NCBI RefSeq assembly: GCF_000248055.1 | Contig: NZ_BAFC01000062.1 | Span: 22,184 to 86,183 of the forward strand | From: Gordonia sputi NBRC 100414 | GTDB lineage: Bacteria; Actinomycetota; Actinomycetes; Mycobacteriales; Mycobacteriaceae | Reading direction: 5' to 3' | DNA: 64,000 bases | Shown here: piece after piece, positions 1-7,961 of the stretch | How positions within the stretch are numbered: position 1 is the stretch's first letter | Layout: each line of letters opens with the position of its first letter | Made by a program: the position numbers and the translations under genes | Notes under the pieces: model-generated | Told to the model about the DNA's origin: nothing | The model's input: the letters and a program-made list of their open reading frames with translations, nothing else | Databases searched by the model: none

Positions 1-1
1 C

Positions 2-1537
2 GACATGAAGCCCGCCAACGTCATGATCGACAAGGCGGGCGCGGTCAAGGTGATGGACTTCGGCATCGCCCGCGCCATCAGCGACTCGACGTCAACGATG
101 ACGCAGACGTCGACCGTGATGGGCACCGCCCAGTACCTGTCGCCGGAGCAGGCGCGCGGCATCAAGGTCGATCCGCGCAGCGACATCTACTCGATGGGCT
201 GCGTGCTGTTCGAGTTGATGACCGGCGAGCCACCGTTCACAGGTGATTCGCCCGTCGCCGTCGCCCATCAGCACGTCCACGAGGATCCGCCCTGGCCGTC
301 GTCGATCCGACCGGAGATCCCACGCGAGCTCGACTCCGTGGTGCTCAAGGCGATGAGCAAGAACAAGGAGAACCGGTACCAGTCGGCCGCCGAGCTGCGT
401 GCCGATCTGATCCGTGTGCTCGCGGGCGGTCGGCCGTCGGCTCCACTGCTGCTGACCGACGAGGACCGCACCGAGTTCCTCGACACCGGTCCTCGACGCG
501 CAGCTCGCGGCTCCGACGGGGGCGGCACCGGCGGTGGAGGCGACGACGGCTCCGGCGGTTCGGACGGCAACACTCCTCGACGCGCCAGTGACAACACCCC
601 TATTCGACGACGCTCTCGCGGGTTGGTCCTCGGATCGGTCGCGCTCGTGGTGCTGCTGCTCGCAGGACTGCTGCTGTGGTGGGCTCCGTGGGCGTCGGAG
701 AGTGCGCGACAGATTGCGGTGCCGTCGGTGAGCGGCCTCTCGTCGCAGGACGCCGAGAACAACCTGCTGCGCGCGGGGTTCAAGGTCAAACAGCTTCAGG
801 AACCGAGCCTCGACGTCAAGGCCGGGACCGCGACAAGGTCGGCGCCGGGCGCGAACGTGCTGGCACCGGACGGCTCCGAGGTGACGCTGTACGTGTCGTC
901 GGGACCTCCGCGACATCAGATGCCGTCGTTGCAGGGCAAGACACCGGATGAGGCGACCGACGCGCTGAAGGTGCTCGGATTCACCAACATCCGGACCGAC
1001 GAGGTCGATTCGACGGCGGCGCTCGACGGCAAGGTCGTGAACACGACACCCGCGTCCGGTACCGATGCCGCGGTCAACGGACCGGTCGTGCTGCACGTCG
1101 GGTCCGGTCCACGGCAGGTGACCGTGCGCGACGTCGTCGGTATGCGTGAGGACCAGGCCCGCACGCTGCTGGAACAGTCGAATCTGAAGATGGTCGTCGT
1201 GCAGGGTGATTCGAATCGACCTGTAGGCGAGATCATCAGCTCGTCTCCGCCCGCCGGAACATCGGTCGACGAGGGCACCACCGTCCAGGTGACGGTCTCG
1301 CGCGGAAACCAGTTCACGATGCCCGACCTGCGCGGCCAGACACCCGATCAAGCGCGCTCGACGCTGCAATCGCGCGGATGGTCGGCTTCGACCCTCACAC
1401 AGTCGACAAAGGGCGTGCCGCTGGGCAGCCCGGACATCGGCAAGATCGTCGACCAGCAGCCTGCCGCGGGCTCACAGATGAGCCGTGACGACGCCGTCAC
1501 GGTGACCGTCGGACAGCTCAGCCTGCTGCCGAACTAG
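2..1537 (+). CDS. pknB: Serine/threonine protein kinase PknB, C-terminal part (5' end outside window)
   Basis: Receptor-type Ser/Thr kinase controlling peptidoglycan synthesis and division. The window opens inside the catalytic loop (D-MKPAN), so the N-lobe and the start are missing. Fragment residues 18-20 are the DFG motif, followed by a Thr-rich activation segment and GTAQYLSPE. A Gly-rich juxtamembrane stretch leads to one membrane helix (about 206-226). Four extracellular PASTA repeats follow, which in this family sense muropeptides or lipid II. The 4-PASTA layout and position next to trpG and crgA match mycobacterial PknB. Known PknB targets, CwlM and the MurJ pseudokinase, are also encoded in this window. 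It converges with trpG. Confidence 0.95.
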   Translation, partial: DMKPANVMIDKAGAVKVMDFGIARAISDSTSTMTQTSTVMGTAQYLSPEQARGIKVDPRSDIYSMGCVLFELMTGEPPFTGDSPVAVAHQHVHEDPPWPSSIRPEIPRELDSVVLKAMSKNKENRYQSAAELRADLIRVLAGGRPSAPLLLTDEDRTEFLDTGPRRAARGSDGGGTGGGGDDGSGGSDGNTPRRASDNTPIRRRSRGLVLGSVALVVLLLAGLLLWWAPWASESARQIAVPSVSGLSSQDAENNLLRAGFKVKQLQEPSLDVKAGTATRSAPGANVLAPDGSEVTLYVSSGPPRHQMPSLQGKTPDEATDALKVLGFTNIRTDEVDSTAALDGKVVNTTPASGTDAAVNGPVVLHVGSGPRQVTVRDVVGMREDQARTLLEQSNLKMVVVQGDSNRPVGEIISSSPPAGTSVDEGTTVQVTVSRGNQFTMPDLRGQTPDQARSTLQSRGWSASTLTQSTKGVPLGSPDIGKIVDQQPAAGSQMSRDDAVTVTVGQLSLLPN

Positions 1538-1594
1538 GGCTCTTCAAGGCGGTCAGCTGGTCGTGAGCCACTGGGTGCCGTGAGAGCAGGGGCG

Positions 1595-2329
1595 TCAGCC
1601 CAGCGCGGCGGCCATCTCTTGTTCGAGTGCGTCGACCAGACCGGCGTCGACCTTGATGCCCGCGACGGCGAGCCAGTTGGCCAGCATCCGGTGTCCGCCC
1701 TGGGTGAGCACGCTCTCCGGGTGGAACTGGACGCCGTGGATGGGCAGGTCGCGGTGGCGCATGGCCATGACGATGCCGGTGTCGGTGCGCCCGGTCACGA
1801 CGAGTTCGTCGGGGATGGTCTCGGGGAGCACGGTGAGCGAGTGATAGCGCGTCGCGGTGAACGGATCCGGTAGTCCGGCAAGGACGCCGTCGTCGTCGTG
1901 GATGACCTGCGACGTCTTGCCGTGCAGGAGTTCCGGGGCGCGGTCGACCGTCGCGCCGAAGGCTGCGCCGATCGCCTGATGTCCGAGGCAGACTCCGAGC
2001 AATGGGATTTCGTCCGACGCCGCGAGTTTCACCAGCGGGATCGTCGCGCCCGCTCGCTGTGGGGTGCCGGGCCCGGGGCTGAGGAGCACGGCGTCGAAGC
2101 CGTCGACCGCTCGCCGCAATGATTCAGTGGTGAACTCGCCGTCGGCGTCGGAGAGGACCGGGTCGTCGTTGCGCCAGACCGTGACGTCGAGGCCGCCTTG
2201 CTGGTCCGCGGCTGAGCCGCCTAGTTGACCCAGGTACTGGACCAGGTTGTAGACGAAGCTGTCGTAGTTGTCGATGACGAGCACGCGGCCCAGGGGCTGC
2301 GCGGTTCCGTCTACGGCGGGCGTATTCAC
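1595..2329 (-). CDS. trpG: Glutamine amidotransferase, TrpG/PabA type
   Basis: Class I glutamine amidotransferase, 244 aa, the glutaminase subunit of anthranilate or aminodeoxychorismate synthase. It releases ammonia from glutamine for chorismate amination. The N-terminus has the VIDNYDSFVYNLVQYLG motif. The nucleophile Cys lies in GVCLGHQAIG and the His-Glu pair in HPES near the C-terminus; LSPGPGTP is the oxyanion region. The start is GTG at 2329. No trpE or pabB lies next to it, so the two partners cannot be told apart here; mycobacterial annotation of the syntenic gene is trpG. Its 5' side faces a repeat cluster. Confidence 0.92.
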   Translation of the reverse strand: MNTPAVDGTAQPLGRVLVIDNYDSFVYNLVQYLGQLGGSAADQQGGLDVTVWRNDDPVLSDADGEFTTESLRRAVDGFDAVLLSPGPGTPQRAGATIPLVKLAASDEIPLLGVCLGHQAIGAAFGATVDRAPELLHGKTSQVIHDDDGVLAGLPDPFTATRYHSLTVLPETIPDELVVTGRTDTGIVMAMRHRDLPIHGVQFHPESVLTQGGHRMLANWLAVAGIKVDAGLVDALEQEMAAALG

Positions 2330-2342
2330 AGGCTCAGGTTAC

Positions 2343-2745
2343 TCGGCGCTCGTCAGGGTGGTCTCGACAAGCTCGACCAGCGGGAAACGCTCGAACAGCG
2401 AAAGGAGCTCGAGCAGGGGTTGGCACCCTTCCCGCTGATTGAGCCGGCGGCGAGCGCAGCGAGCAGCCGAGTCGAAATCACCCGCGTGGTCTGGACAACC
2501 TCGACCAGCGGGTGCAGCTCGACCAGCGGGGTGAGCTCAACCAGCCGGCGGGCGCCCCACCGCTGATTGAGCCGGCCGCGAGCGCAGCGAGCAGCCGAGT
2601 CGAAATCACCAGCGGGGTCTCGACAAGCTCGACCAACGGGAAACGCTCGACCAGCGGGGTCTCGACAAGCTCGACCAGCGGGAAACGATCGACCAACGAA
2701 GGAGCAGCTCGACCAGCGGAGTGACTCGACCAGCGAGCGGGGTCG
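2343..2745. repeat. Interspersed short-repeat cluster A
   Basis: This 400-bp stretch between trpG and crgA has no plausible gene. Three exact copies of GTCTCGACAAGCTCGACCA start at 2361, 2617 and 2659, among many degenerate 'CTCGACCAGCGGG' units. A 47-bp element starting TGATTGAGCCGGC and ending GAGTCGAAATCACC occurs at 2436-2482 and 2564-2610 with one difference. ORFs through it encode only low-complexity 'SRQARPAG' translation. The same 19-mer recurs three times at 9303-9470. Confidence 0.85.
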
Positions 2746-2806
2746 GACGCGGCGACCAGGTGAGATACCGTGTAAGGCGAGTGATCTGCACCCAACAGAG
2801 GAAGTC

Positions 2807-3097
2807 ATGCCGAAGTCTAAAGTCCGGAAGAAGACCGATTACACGATCAACCCGGCGTCGCGCACGCCGGTCAAGGTCAAGACCGGTCCCTCCAGCAGCA
2901 TCTATGTGGGCGTCATGCTCGGTCTGATGCTCCTCGGCCTCGCATGGCTGATCGTCTACTACCTCGCTGCGAGCTCGACCACCTACGGCGGCGAAGGCCA
3001 GGTTCTCCACTGGATGGCCAACCTCGGATCGTGGAACTTCCTCATCGGCTTCGCCCTGATGGTCGTCGGCCTTCTGATGACCATGAGATGGCGCTGA
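2807..3097 (+). CDS. crgA: Cell division protein CrgA
   Basis: Small division protein of 96 aa with two membrane helices. In mycobacteria CrgA is known to recruit and stabilise septal peptidoglycan enzymes at the FtsZ ring. The N-terminus MPKSKVRKK is typical of the family, followed by two hydrophobic helices at about 32-53 and 72-91. ATG at 2807 is chosen because an AGAGGAAG ribosome site lies just upstream and the family begins MPKSK; the longer open frame upstream is repeat-derived. In M. tuberculosis a DUF881 gene (Rv0012) separates crgA from trpG; here only the repeat cluster is present. Confidence 0.95.
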   Translation: MPKSKVRKKTDYTINPASRTPVKVKTGPSSSIYVGVMLGLMLLGLAWLIVYYLAASSTTYGGEGQVLHWMANLGSWNFLIGFALMVVGLLMTMRWR

Positions 3098-3120
3098 CCT
3101 GCACTAACAGGTTCGGACAA

Positions 3121-3203
3121 TCATCCACAGCCGTTAATCACATGTGTGTAATTCATCCCCACTGTGAGTAACTGCTGTGGATAACCGTTCCGACTTGTCC
3201 ACA
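3121..3203. promoter_or_regulatory. DnaA-box cluster downstream of crgA
   Basis: Three DnaA-box-like 9-mers lie within 83 bp: TCATCCACA at 3121-3129, a perfect TTATCCACA on the minus strand at 3176-3184, and TTGTCCACA at 3195-3203. The middle box covers the GTG chosen as start of the next gene. This is about 16.5 kb from oriC. The pattern is seen in the sequence; DnaA binding is inferred. Confidence 0.6.
3138..3185 (+). repeat. Direct repeat, copy 1, flanking the PH-domain gene
   Basis: A block of about 45 bp with the core ATGTGTGTAATTCATCCCC then ACTGTGAGTAACT and CTGTGGA is found here and again at 3719-3764, differing at only a few positions. The two copies bracket the PH-domain gene. Each ends in a DnaA-box-like 9-mer. 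Confidence 0.8.
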
Positions 3204-3674
3204 GGCGAATGGTCGACGCCGCGACCCGCTGCCGCAGCACTGCTGGTCGGCGGCCTGCTTCTCGTCGTCCTTGGGATAATCGCGGCGTCGGATCCCGCAG
3301 GCATGGTCCTGATGGTCGTTGCCGGCCTCTTGCTGTTGGCATTCGGGACGTACGCGTGGACGATCCGGCCCCGCCTCGCGGTCAGTCCGGGCCCGGTCCT
3401 GCACATCCGGACGCTGTCGGGCACGCGCGACTGCACGCCCGCGCAGATCGATCAGATCAAGGTGCTCAACATCCGCCGCATCGGACGTCGCAGCGGGCAA
3501 CTCGAGATCGACGTGATCCCCGACGACGCCGCTCCCACCGGCCAGTCCGATGGCCAGTCCGATGGCCTACGACTCGACACCAAGCTCTACGTCTTCGGCC
3601 GCTGGGATCTCGGCGCCACACCCGCTGACGTCGCCGAACAGCTGCGGCAGGCCGGCTTCGACGTCGACGGCTGA
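3177..3674 (+). CDS. PH-domain-containing membrane protein (Rv0010c-like)
   Basis: Membrane protein of 165 aa with two closely spaced hydrophobic segments (about 18-38 and 41-62) and a cytosolic C-terminal domain of the bacterial PH-like type, ending in the 'LGATPADVAEQLRQAGFDVDG' region. It occupies the position of Rv0010c between crgA and ppiA. The function is unknown; the neighbourhood suggests an envelope or division role. GTG at 3177 is the first start, but it lies inside a perfect DnaA box, and an in-frame TTG at 3195 is possible. The flanking 45-bp repeats suggest shared control or past duplication. Confidence 0.8.
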   Translation: MDNRSDLSTGEWSTPRPAAAALLVGGLLLVVLGIIAASDPAGMVLMVVAGLLLLAFGTYAWTIRPRLAVSPGPVLHIRTLSGTRDCTPAQIDQIKVLNIRRIGRRSGQLEIDVIPDDAAPTGQSDGQSDGLRLDTKLYVFGRWDLGATPADVAEQLRQAGFDVDG

Positions 3675-3713
3675 CCCATCACGATCACCCCTCGAGCTAC
3701 CTCGCGGGGGTGC

Positions 3714-3733
3714 GAATTACATGTGTGTAATTC
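3714..3733. promoter_or_regulatory. 20-bp palindrome (operator-like)
   Basis: GAATTACA-TGTG-TGTAATTC is an 8-bp perfect inverted repeat around a 4-bp centre. It overlaps the second copy of the direct repeat. A degenerate version lies at 3135-3154, and a third related version at 25700-25719 next to parS. It has the symmetry of a dimeric regulator site; the regulator is unknown. Confidence 0.6.
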
Positions 3734-3764
3734 ATCCCCACTGTGAGTAACTCCTGTGGACAAC
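3719..3764 (+). repeat. Direct repeat, copy 2, with DnaA-box-like end
   Basis: Second copy of the block at 3138-3185. It ends in TGTGGACAA (3755-3763), the complement of the DnaA-box variant TTGTCCACA. It lies between the convergent PH-domain and rhomboid genes, where no promoter for either is needed, which makes a structural or DnaA-titrating role conceivable. Confidence 0.75.
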
Positions 3765-3836
3765 TTGCTGACTCGTTGATTACCGGTGTTGCCGAGACTC
3801 GCTCAGAGCAGGCCCGACTTCAAGGCAGACCCGACC

Positions 3837-4742
3837 TCAGAGCAGGCCTGACCTCGAGCTGCCGGCGATAACGCCGAGCGCGATGGCGACGATGAGCAGC
3901 ACGACCAGCGCTATCCACCCCACGCGTGAGGCGTTGCGCTGCGTGCGCGACTCGTCGGGCAGAAGCGTTGCCGGGAGGTAAATGACAGCGGCTGTCGCCG
4001 CGGCGCCGAACACCAGGCCGCCAACGTGGGCGGCAAGCGAGATCCCGGGCATCGTCACCGAGAAGACCAGGTTGATCACGATGATCGTGATGACTCCGGT
4101 CGGGGAAATTCTCGCTTTGACCACGATGACGAGCATCGCGCCCATCAATCCGTAGATCGCTCCGGATGCCCCGGCGCTGCGAACGTTGCCCGCTTCGAAC
4201 AGCATCACCGCGGCGCTGCCGCCGAACAGCGCGATGAAGTAGACCATCAGAAAGCGACTGTGGCCGAGCGCGGTCTCGAGGTCGCGGCCGAGGATGTAGA
4301 GCGAGATCATGTTCAGCGCGATGTGCATCACGGTGAAGTGGAGAAAACCTGCGGTGAGCAGGCGCCAGTACTCGCCGTTGGCGACGTCGGCTCTCACGAG
4401 GTCGCCGTGCTGGAAGAGAGGCGCGAGCCCGGCGTCGAACGACTTCGCCTGGATCACGCAGAGCGCGAAGATCACCACGTTGACGGCGATCAGCGCATAG
4501 GTGCCGATCGGGGTGTTGCGAGAGACCCTCGGCGTCGACATTTGTGCGGTTCCGACGCTCGATGCCGCGCGCCGCGATCCGTCGTCGCCGCGACATTCGA
4601 CGCAGTGTTGCCCGACGGCCGAAGGCGTAAGGCACTCCGGACACGCCGACCGCCCGCACCTGCTGCAGGAGAGCAGGGTCGAGCGGTCGGGGTGCCGGTA
4701 GCAGACCTGCGACGCGCGCGCCGGTTGCTGCGGTGTGTTCAG
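3837..4742 (-). CDS. Rhomboid family intramembrane serine protease with N-terminal zinc ribbon
   Basis: Intramembrane serine protease. The catalytic Ser is in GASGAIYG and the His in AAHVGGLV; the family motif appears as [13 protein letters not shown], and six to seven hydrophobic helices follow. Reading upstream of the ATG at 4541 stays open and gives a Cys-rich zinc-ribbon region ([25 protein letters not shown]), typical of actinobacterial rhomboids beside ppiA. The ATG-only version would therefore cut off a real domain. The only start before the frame enters ppiA is CTG at 4742-4740, overlapping the ppiA stop as CTGA. The protein would be about 301 aa. The start is inferred; the domain extension is clear. 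It is probably translationally coupled to ppiA. Confidence 0.85.
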   Translation of the reverse strand: MNTPQQPARASQVCYRHPDRSTLLSCSRCGRSACPECLTPSAVGQHCVECRGDDGSRRAASSVGTAQMSTPRVSRNTPIGTYALIAVNVVIFALCVIQAKSFDAGLAPLFQHGDLVRADVANGEYWRLLTAGFLHFTVMHIALNMISLYILGRDLETALGHSRFLMVYFIALFGGSAAVMLFEAGNVRSAGASGAIYGLMGAMLVIVVKARISPTGVITIIVINLVFSVTMPGISLAAHVGGLVFGAAATAAVIYLPATLLPDESRTQRNASRVGWIALVVLLIVAIALGVIAGSSRSGLL

Positions 4743-5269
4743 TTGATCTCGATCTTCTCGATGACGACCGGGTCGAGCGGACGGTCAGAGCGATCGGTGG
4801 ACGTCGTCGCAATCGCGTCGACAACCTGCTGCGATGCGGGATCGGTCACCTCACCGAAGATGGTGTGGCGACGGTTGAGGTGCGGCGTCGGGCCGACGGT
4901 GATGAAGAACTGCGATCCGTTGGTTCCCGGTCCGGCGTTTGCCATCGCAAGGAGGTACGGACGGTCGAAGGAGAGCTCCGGGTGGAACTCATCCTCGAAG
5001 CGGTATCCGGGGCCACCGCGGCCGGTGCCCGTCGGATCGCCGCCCTGGATCATGAAGTCCTCGATGACGCGGTGGAACACCGAGCCGTCGAAGAACGGTC
5101 CGGAGTTGCCTCCGGAAGCGTTGGGCTCGCTGTACTCCTTGCTGCCATCGGCGAGGCCGGTGAAGTTGGCAACAGTCTTGGGTGCGTGATTTCCGAACAG
5201 GTCGACAACGATGTCACCGCGGTTGGTGTGGATGGTCGCGGTCTGCGTTTCAATACTCACGCCCTCCAT
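4739..5269 (-). CDS. ppiA: Peptidyl-prolyl cis-trans isomerase, cyclophilin type
   Basis: Cyclophilin of 176 aa that speeds cis-trans isomerisation of prolyl bonds; cytosolic, with no signal peptide. Family motifs are visible: [18 protein letters not shown] (catalytic Arg), [18 protein letters not shown], and the HTIFGEV active-site segment. ATG at 5269 has a GAGGTGG ribosome site 5 nt upstream; a GTG three codons later is an alternative. It is the Rv0009 equivalent. The stop overlaps the proposed CTG start of the rhomboid gene, suggesting a two-gene operon. It diverges from the CwsA-like mini gene. Confidence 0.93.
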   Translation of the reverse strand: MEGVSIETQTATIHTNRGDIVVDLFGNHAPKTVANFTGLADGSKEYSEPNASGGNSGPFFDGSVFHRVIEDFMIQGGDPTGTGRGGPGYRFEDEFHPELSFDRPYLLAMANAGPGTNGSQFFITVGPTPHLNRRHTIFGEVTDPASQQVVDAIATTSTDRSDRPLDPVVIEKIEIN

Positions 5270-5337
5270 ACAACCACCTCAGCGCCGGTAGGTGTCAGAA
5301 GTGGCATCCGCCCGCAGCGAACTGGCACGCTGTGCAC

Positions 5338-5514
5338 ATGCAGAAGAAGCAGGTGCTCGCCATCGCAGGGGGACTCGCGCTGGTATCGGCCGTGGCGGCG
5401 GCCGTCATCGTCGTACTTCGTCGGAGTCGGCAGGAGCCCCCACCGATCTCGGCAACGGTTCCTCGGATCGACGAACTGCCGCCCACTATCAGCGCTGGTT
5501 CCGACGCCGAGTAG
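5338..5514 (+). CDS. Small single-pass membrane protein, CwsA C-terminus-like
   Basis: 58-aa protein: a short basic start (MQKKQ), one membrane helix (about 7-27), then RRSRQEPP and a Pro-rich tail. It sits divergently next to ppiA, exactly where mycobacteria carry cwsA (Rv0008c), a CrgA/Wag31 partner. The TM plus 'RRS.RPEP' plus Pro-rich tail resembles the C-terminus of the roughly 145-aa CwsA, while the long N-terminal part is absent. It could be a minimal CwsA or an unrelated small protein. Its reality as a gene rests on position, composition and an uninterrupted frame. Confidence 0.5.
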   Translation: MQKKQVLAIAGGLALVSAVAAAVIVVLRRSRQEPPPISATVPRIDELPPTISAGSDAE

Positions 5515-5583
5515 CCCGACCGCAAGGTCGCCGAGTCGACGGTCCATGCGGTCTCGGGACACCGGTGCAGGTAATTTGGACCC

Positions 5584-6993
5584 GTGAACTCCGACGACAC
5601 CCGAGCCGACGACGCCGACAGCGAGGCGGGCGTGAACCGAGCATCGGGGTGGTCTGCTCCCCTCTCTAGCGACGATGCCTCGGACAGGCCATCGCAGCCG
5701 GTGACTGGCTCCACGTCGCGTCCCACGCCTGCCCGGGACGCAGTATCGCCTGCTCCCGCGCCGTGGGAGCGCGCGAACGGACCGTCGTCGGGCTGGTCTG
5801 TCCGCACCGACGAACGCAGCGGCGGCCCTGCTCCGCGCGACGGCGGGCTTGCGCCGCGCGACGGCGGGCTTGCGCCGCGGGACGTCGGGCCCGCGCCTCG
5901 CGACGTCGGGCCTGGTTCGCGCAGCGTCGGGCCTGCGCAGCGGGATAGCGGCTACGTCCCGCGTGACAGCGGACTTGCACCGCGGAGCGTCGATCCAGCG
6001 CGTCGCGACGGTAGTCCCGCGCCCCGCGACGGTGGTCCCGCGCCCCGCGACGGTGGTCCCGCGCCCCGCGACGGTGGTCCCGCGCCCCGCGACGGTAGTC
6101 CCGCGCCCCGCGACGGTGGTCCTGTCCCGCGCAGCGCTCCCAGCGATCAACCCGGCACAGGTCCCGGCCCGCGCGTCGCCAATCCCACCTTCACCGGGAA
6201 CAGGCCGCCGCCCCCACGCCCCGCAACCGGGGCCGGCCCGGCACCCTCACAGGGCGGCCGGCCGCTTCCGCCGAACACCGGTCCACGTCCGGGATGGCAG
6301 GTCGGCGCCCCGCCGCAACGCCCGCCCGCACCCGGCGCGCAGCCCGCTCCAGGAACCGGACAGACAGCGGGAAGACCGTCGGGACAGGGGTCCGCGCCAC
6401 CGCAGCGGCAGGGCGCGCCCGTGCCACCGCCCCCGGGACGCAGAGCCGCGATCGGCGCGCCGGGCGGCCCTCCCCCACGCGCCGGTGATCCGAGTGGACG
6501 AGCTGGCACGACGCCGCCGCCGACCGAAAGTTCTTCCGGCACAAGCGAGTACGCACGAGCCGGAGAACGTGTGTTCGTCCCGCCTCAGCGCGACGTCCCT
6601 GCGAGCACTCCCTCGCGCGACGCTCGACCGGTCGGCCCGGACGAGGCATCAGCAACGCAGGCATACTCAGCCGTGAATGAACCGTCGAACCGCAAAGGCA
6701 TCGGTTCCCGCGTCGAAGACCAGGAGGAGCCCGTGGCCCCGCCTCGGACTGCAGCACCGGCATCGTCGTCAACAAAGACGATGAACCGTACGGCGATCTG
6801 GGCATTCGTGTTGTCGCTACTGGGCATCACGTCGCCGATCGGCATCTACCTCGGCTACCGCGCGCGCGATGAGATCCGCTCGCGACGCCAGTACGGCGCG
6901 CCGTTCGCGACCGTGGCGATCCGTCTTGGCTGGACGTGGGTTGCCGTCGCCGTCGTCGCACTTCTGGTGTATCTGTTCATCTTCGTCTTCTGA
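5584..6993 (+). CDS. Proline/arginine-rich membrane protein with C-terminal DUF4190-like segment
   Basis: 469 aa. Residues 1 to about 395 are low complexity: an acidic start, then about 15 tandem 'APRDGGP/RDVGP' heptads (about residues 80-180), then a Pro/Gly-rich stretch. The C-terminal 75 residues hold two membrane helices separated by the loop GYRARDEIRSRRQYG, as in DUF4190 proteins. The start is GTG at 5584. The function is unknown; such proteins are often envelope-associated scaffolds. The heptads are encoded by a 21-bp minisatellite (listed separately), so length probably varies between strains. Confidence 0.75.
   Translation: MNSDDTRADDADSEAGVNRASGWSAPLSSDDASDRPSQPVTGSTSRPTPARDAVSPAPAPWERANGPSSGWSVRTDERSGGPAPRDGGLAPRDGGLAPRDVGPAPRDVGPGSRSVGPAQRDSGYVPRDSGLAPRSVDPARRDGSPAPRDGGPAPRDGGPAPRDGGPAPRDGSPAPRDGGPVPRSAPSDQPGTGPGPRVANPTFTGNRPPPPRPATGAGPAPSQGGRPLPPNTGPRPGWQVGAPPQRPPAPGAQPAPGTGQTAGRPSGQGSAPPQRQGAPVPPPPGRRAAIGAPGGPPPRAGDPSGRAGTTPPPTESSSGTSEYARAGERVFVPPQRDVPASTPSRDARPVGPDEASATQAYSAVNEPSNRKGIGSRVEDQEEPVAPPRTAAPASSSTKTMNRTAIWAFVLSLLGITSPIGIYLGYRARDEIRSRRQYGAPFATVAIRLGWTWVAVAVVALLVYLFIFVF
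5823..6130 (+). repeat. In-frame minisatellite (21-bp units)
   Basis: Tandem units of the type GGTGGTCCCGCGCCCCGCGA plus C, nearly identical between about 6010 and 6125 and more diverged upstream. They encode the heptad G-(G/S)-P-A-P-R-D. Being a multiple of three, gain or loss of units keeps the frame. Confidence 0.9.
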
Positions 6994-7172
6994 CGGGGTC
7001 GTCTCCTGACCGGTTGTCTTCTGGTCAGATGCTGCTATTGATTCAGCGATCGTTGAATAGGTGTGCACTCCGGCCCATCCGAGCCGCCACATTGGACGAA
7101 TACCGTGAGTACTCTCGTCCACAGTCGGCTCTGATCGACGTCTGCCGGCGCACGACTCCGCAAAGGATCTCC

Positions 7173-7946
7173 ATGCCGAAGCTCTCTTTTCCACGCTCGC
7201 GTTCCGGGCGTGACCGTCGCATCTCCCCCCTGAACAGTGCCGTACGTCGGATAGCGCTCCTGACGGGTTCGCTCGTCGTCGCTGCCGGCGGTGTTCTCGC
7301 CGCAGCGCCACATGCAGCTGCGGCGTCGTGTCCCGATGTCGAGGTTGTGTTCGCTCGCGGAACGGCTGAAACCGCGCCGCCCGTCGGGCTTACGGGATTG
7401 TCGTTTGCGCAGGCGCTGAGGTCGCAACTGCCGGGCAAGTCGGTAGCTGTCTACGGCGTCAACTACCCCGCCAGCAACAACTTCAACAACCGTGTGGCGT
7501 TTGTACGCAATGTGGTCGACGGCATCACGGATGCGCAGGATCACATCAGGGCAACTGCGGCCCGGTGCCCGAAGACAGGAATCGTCCTCGGCGGCTACTC
7601 ACAGGGCGGCGCGGTCGCGGCATACGCAGCAAACAGCGGGATTGCCGTTCCCGCGCGCTACGCCGAGTACGCGTCGCAGGCTCCCAAGGCCATGCCGGCC
7701 GAGGTGGAACCGCATGTGAAGGCCGTCGTCCTGTTCGCTCCGCCGTCGGACCGGTGGATCCGCGACGTCGGTGCACCTGAGATGAACGTCGGACCGCGGT
7801 ACAAGCCCAAGACCGTCACCTACTGCATCGCAGGCGACGTCGTATGCGACGGCGCTCCGGTCGGCCAGCCGAACGGGCTGCACGTGCTGTACGCCGTGAA
7901 CGGCATGAACGTCCAGGCCGCGCAGTACGCGGCAGCGCGGCTGTAG
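7173..7946 (+). CDS. Secreted cutinase-family alpha/beta hydrolase
   Basis: 257-aa exported serine esterase of the cutinase (CULP) family, which in mycobacteria hydrolyse lipid esters outside the cell. A basic N-terminus and a hydrophobic signal segment (about 23-48) end in AAAA before mature SCPDVEVVFARGT, a family hallmark. The nucleophile Ser is in GGYSQGGA, the Asp region in AGDVVCDG, and the catalytic His in LHVLYA. Four Cys can form the two usual disulfides. ATG at 7173 is chosen because an AAAGGA ribosome site precedes it and the signal peptide begins there; the longer frame upstream is not protein-like. Confidence 0.92.
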   Translation: MPKLSFPRSRSGRDRRISPLNSAVRRIALLTGSLVVAAGGVLAAAPHAAAASCPDVEVVFARGTAETAPPVGLTGLSFAQALRSQLPGKSVAVYGVNYPASNNFNNRVAFVRNVVDGITDAQDHIRATAARCPKTGIVLGGYSQGGAVAAYAANSGIAVPARYAEYASQAPKAMPAEVEPHVKAVVLFAPPSDRWIRDVGAPEMNVGPRYKPKTVTYCIAGDVVCDGAPVGQPNGLHVLYAVNGMNVQAAQYAAARL

Positions 7947-7961
7947 TCGCTGCGGCTGTAG

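Noticed and set aside
2353..2808. Open frames through repeat cluster A on both strands
   Set aside because: They translate the short repeats into low-complexity 'SRQARPAG' or 'RWSSLSRP' strings, with no ribosome site or family.
3820..4824. 334-codon minus-strand frame over the rhomboid gene
   Set aside because: Arg-rich, in another frame; the true rhomboid frame has catalytic motifs and the zinc ribbon.
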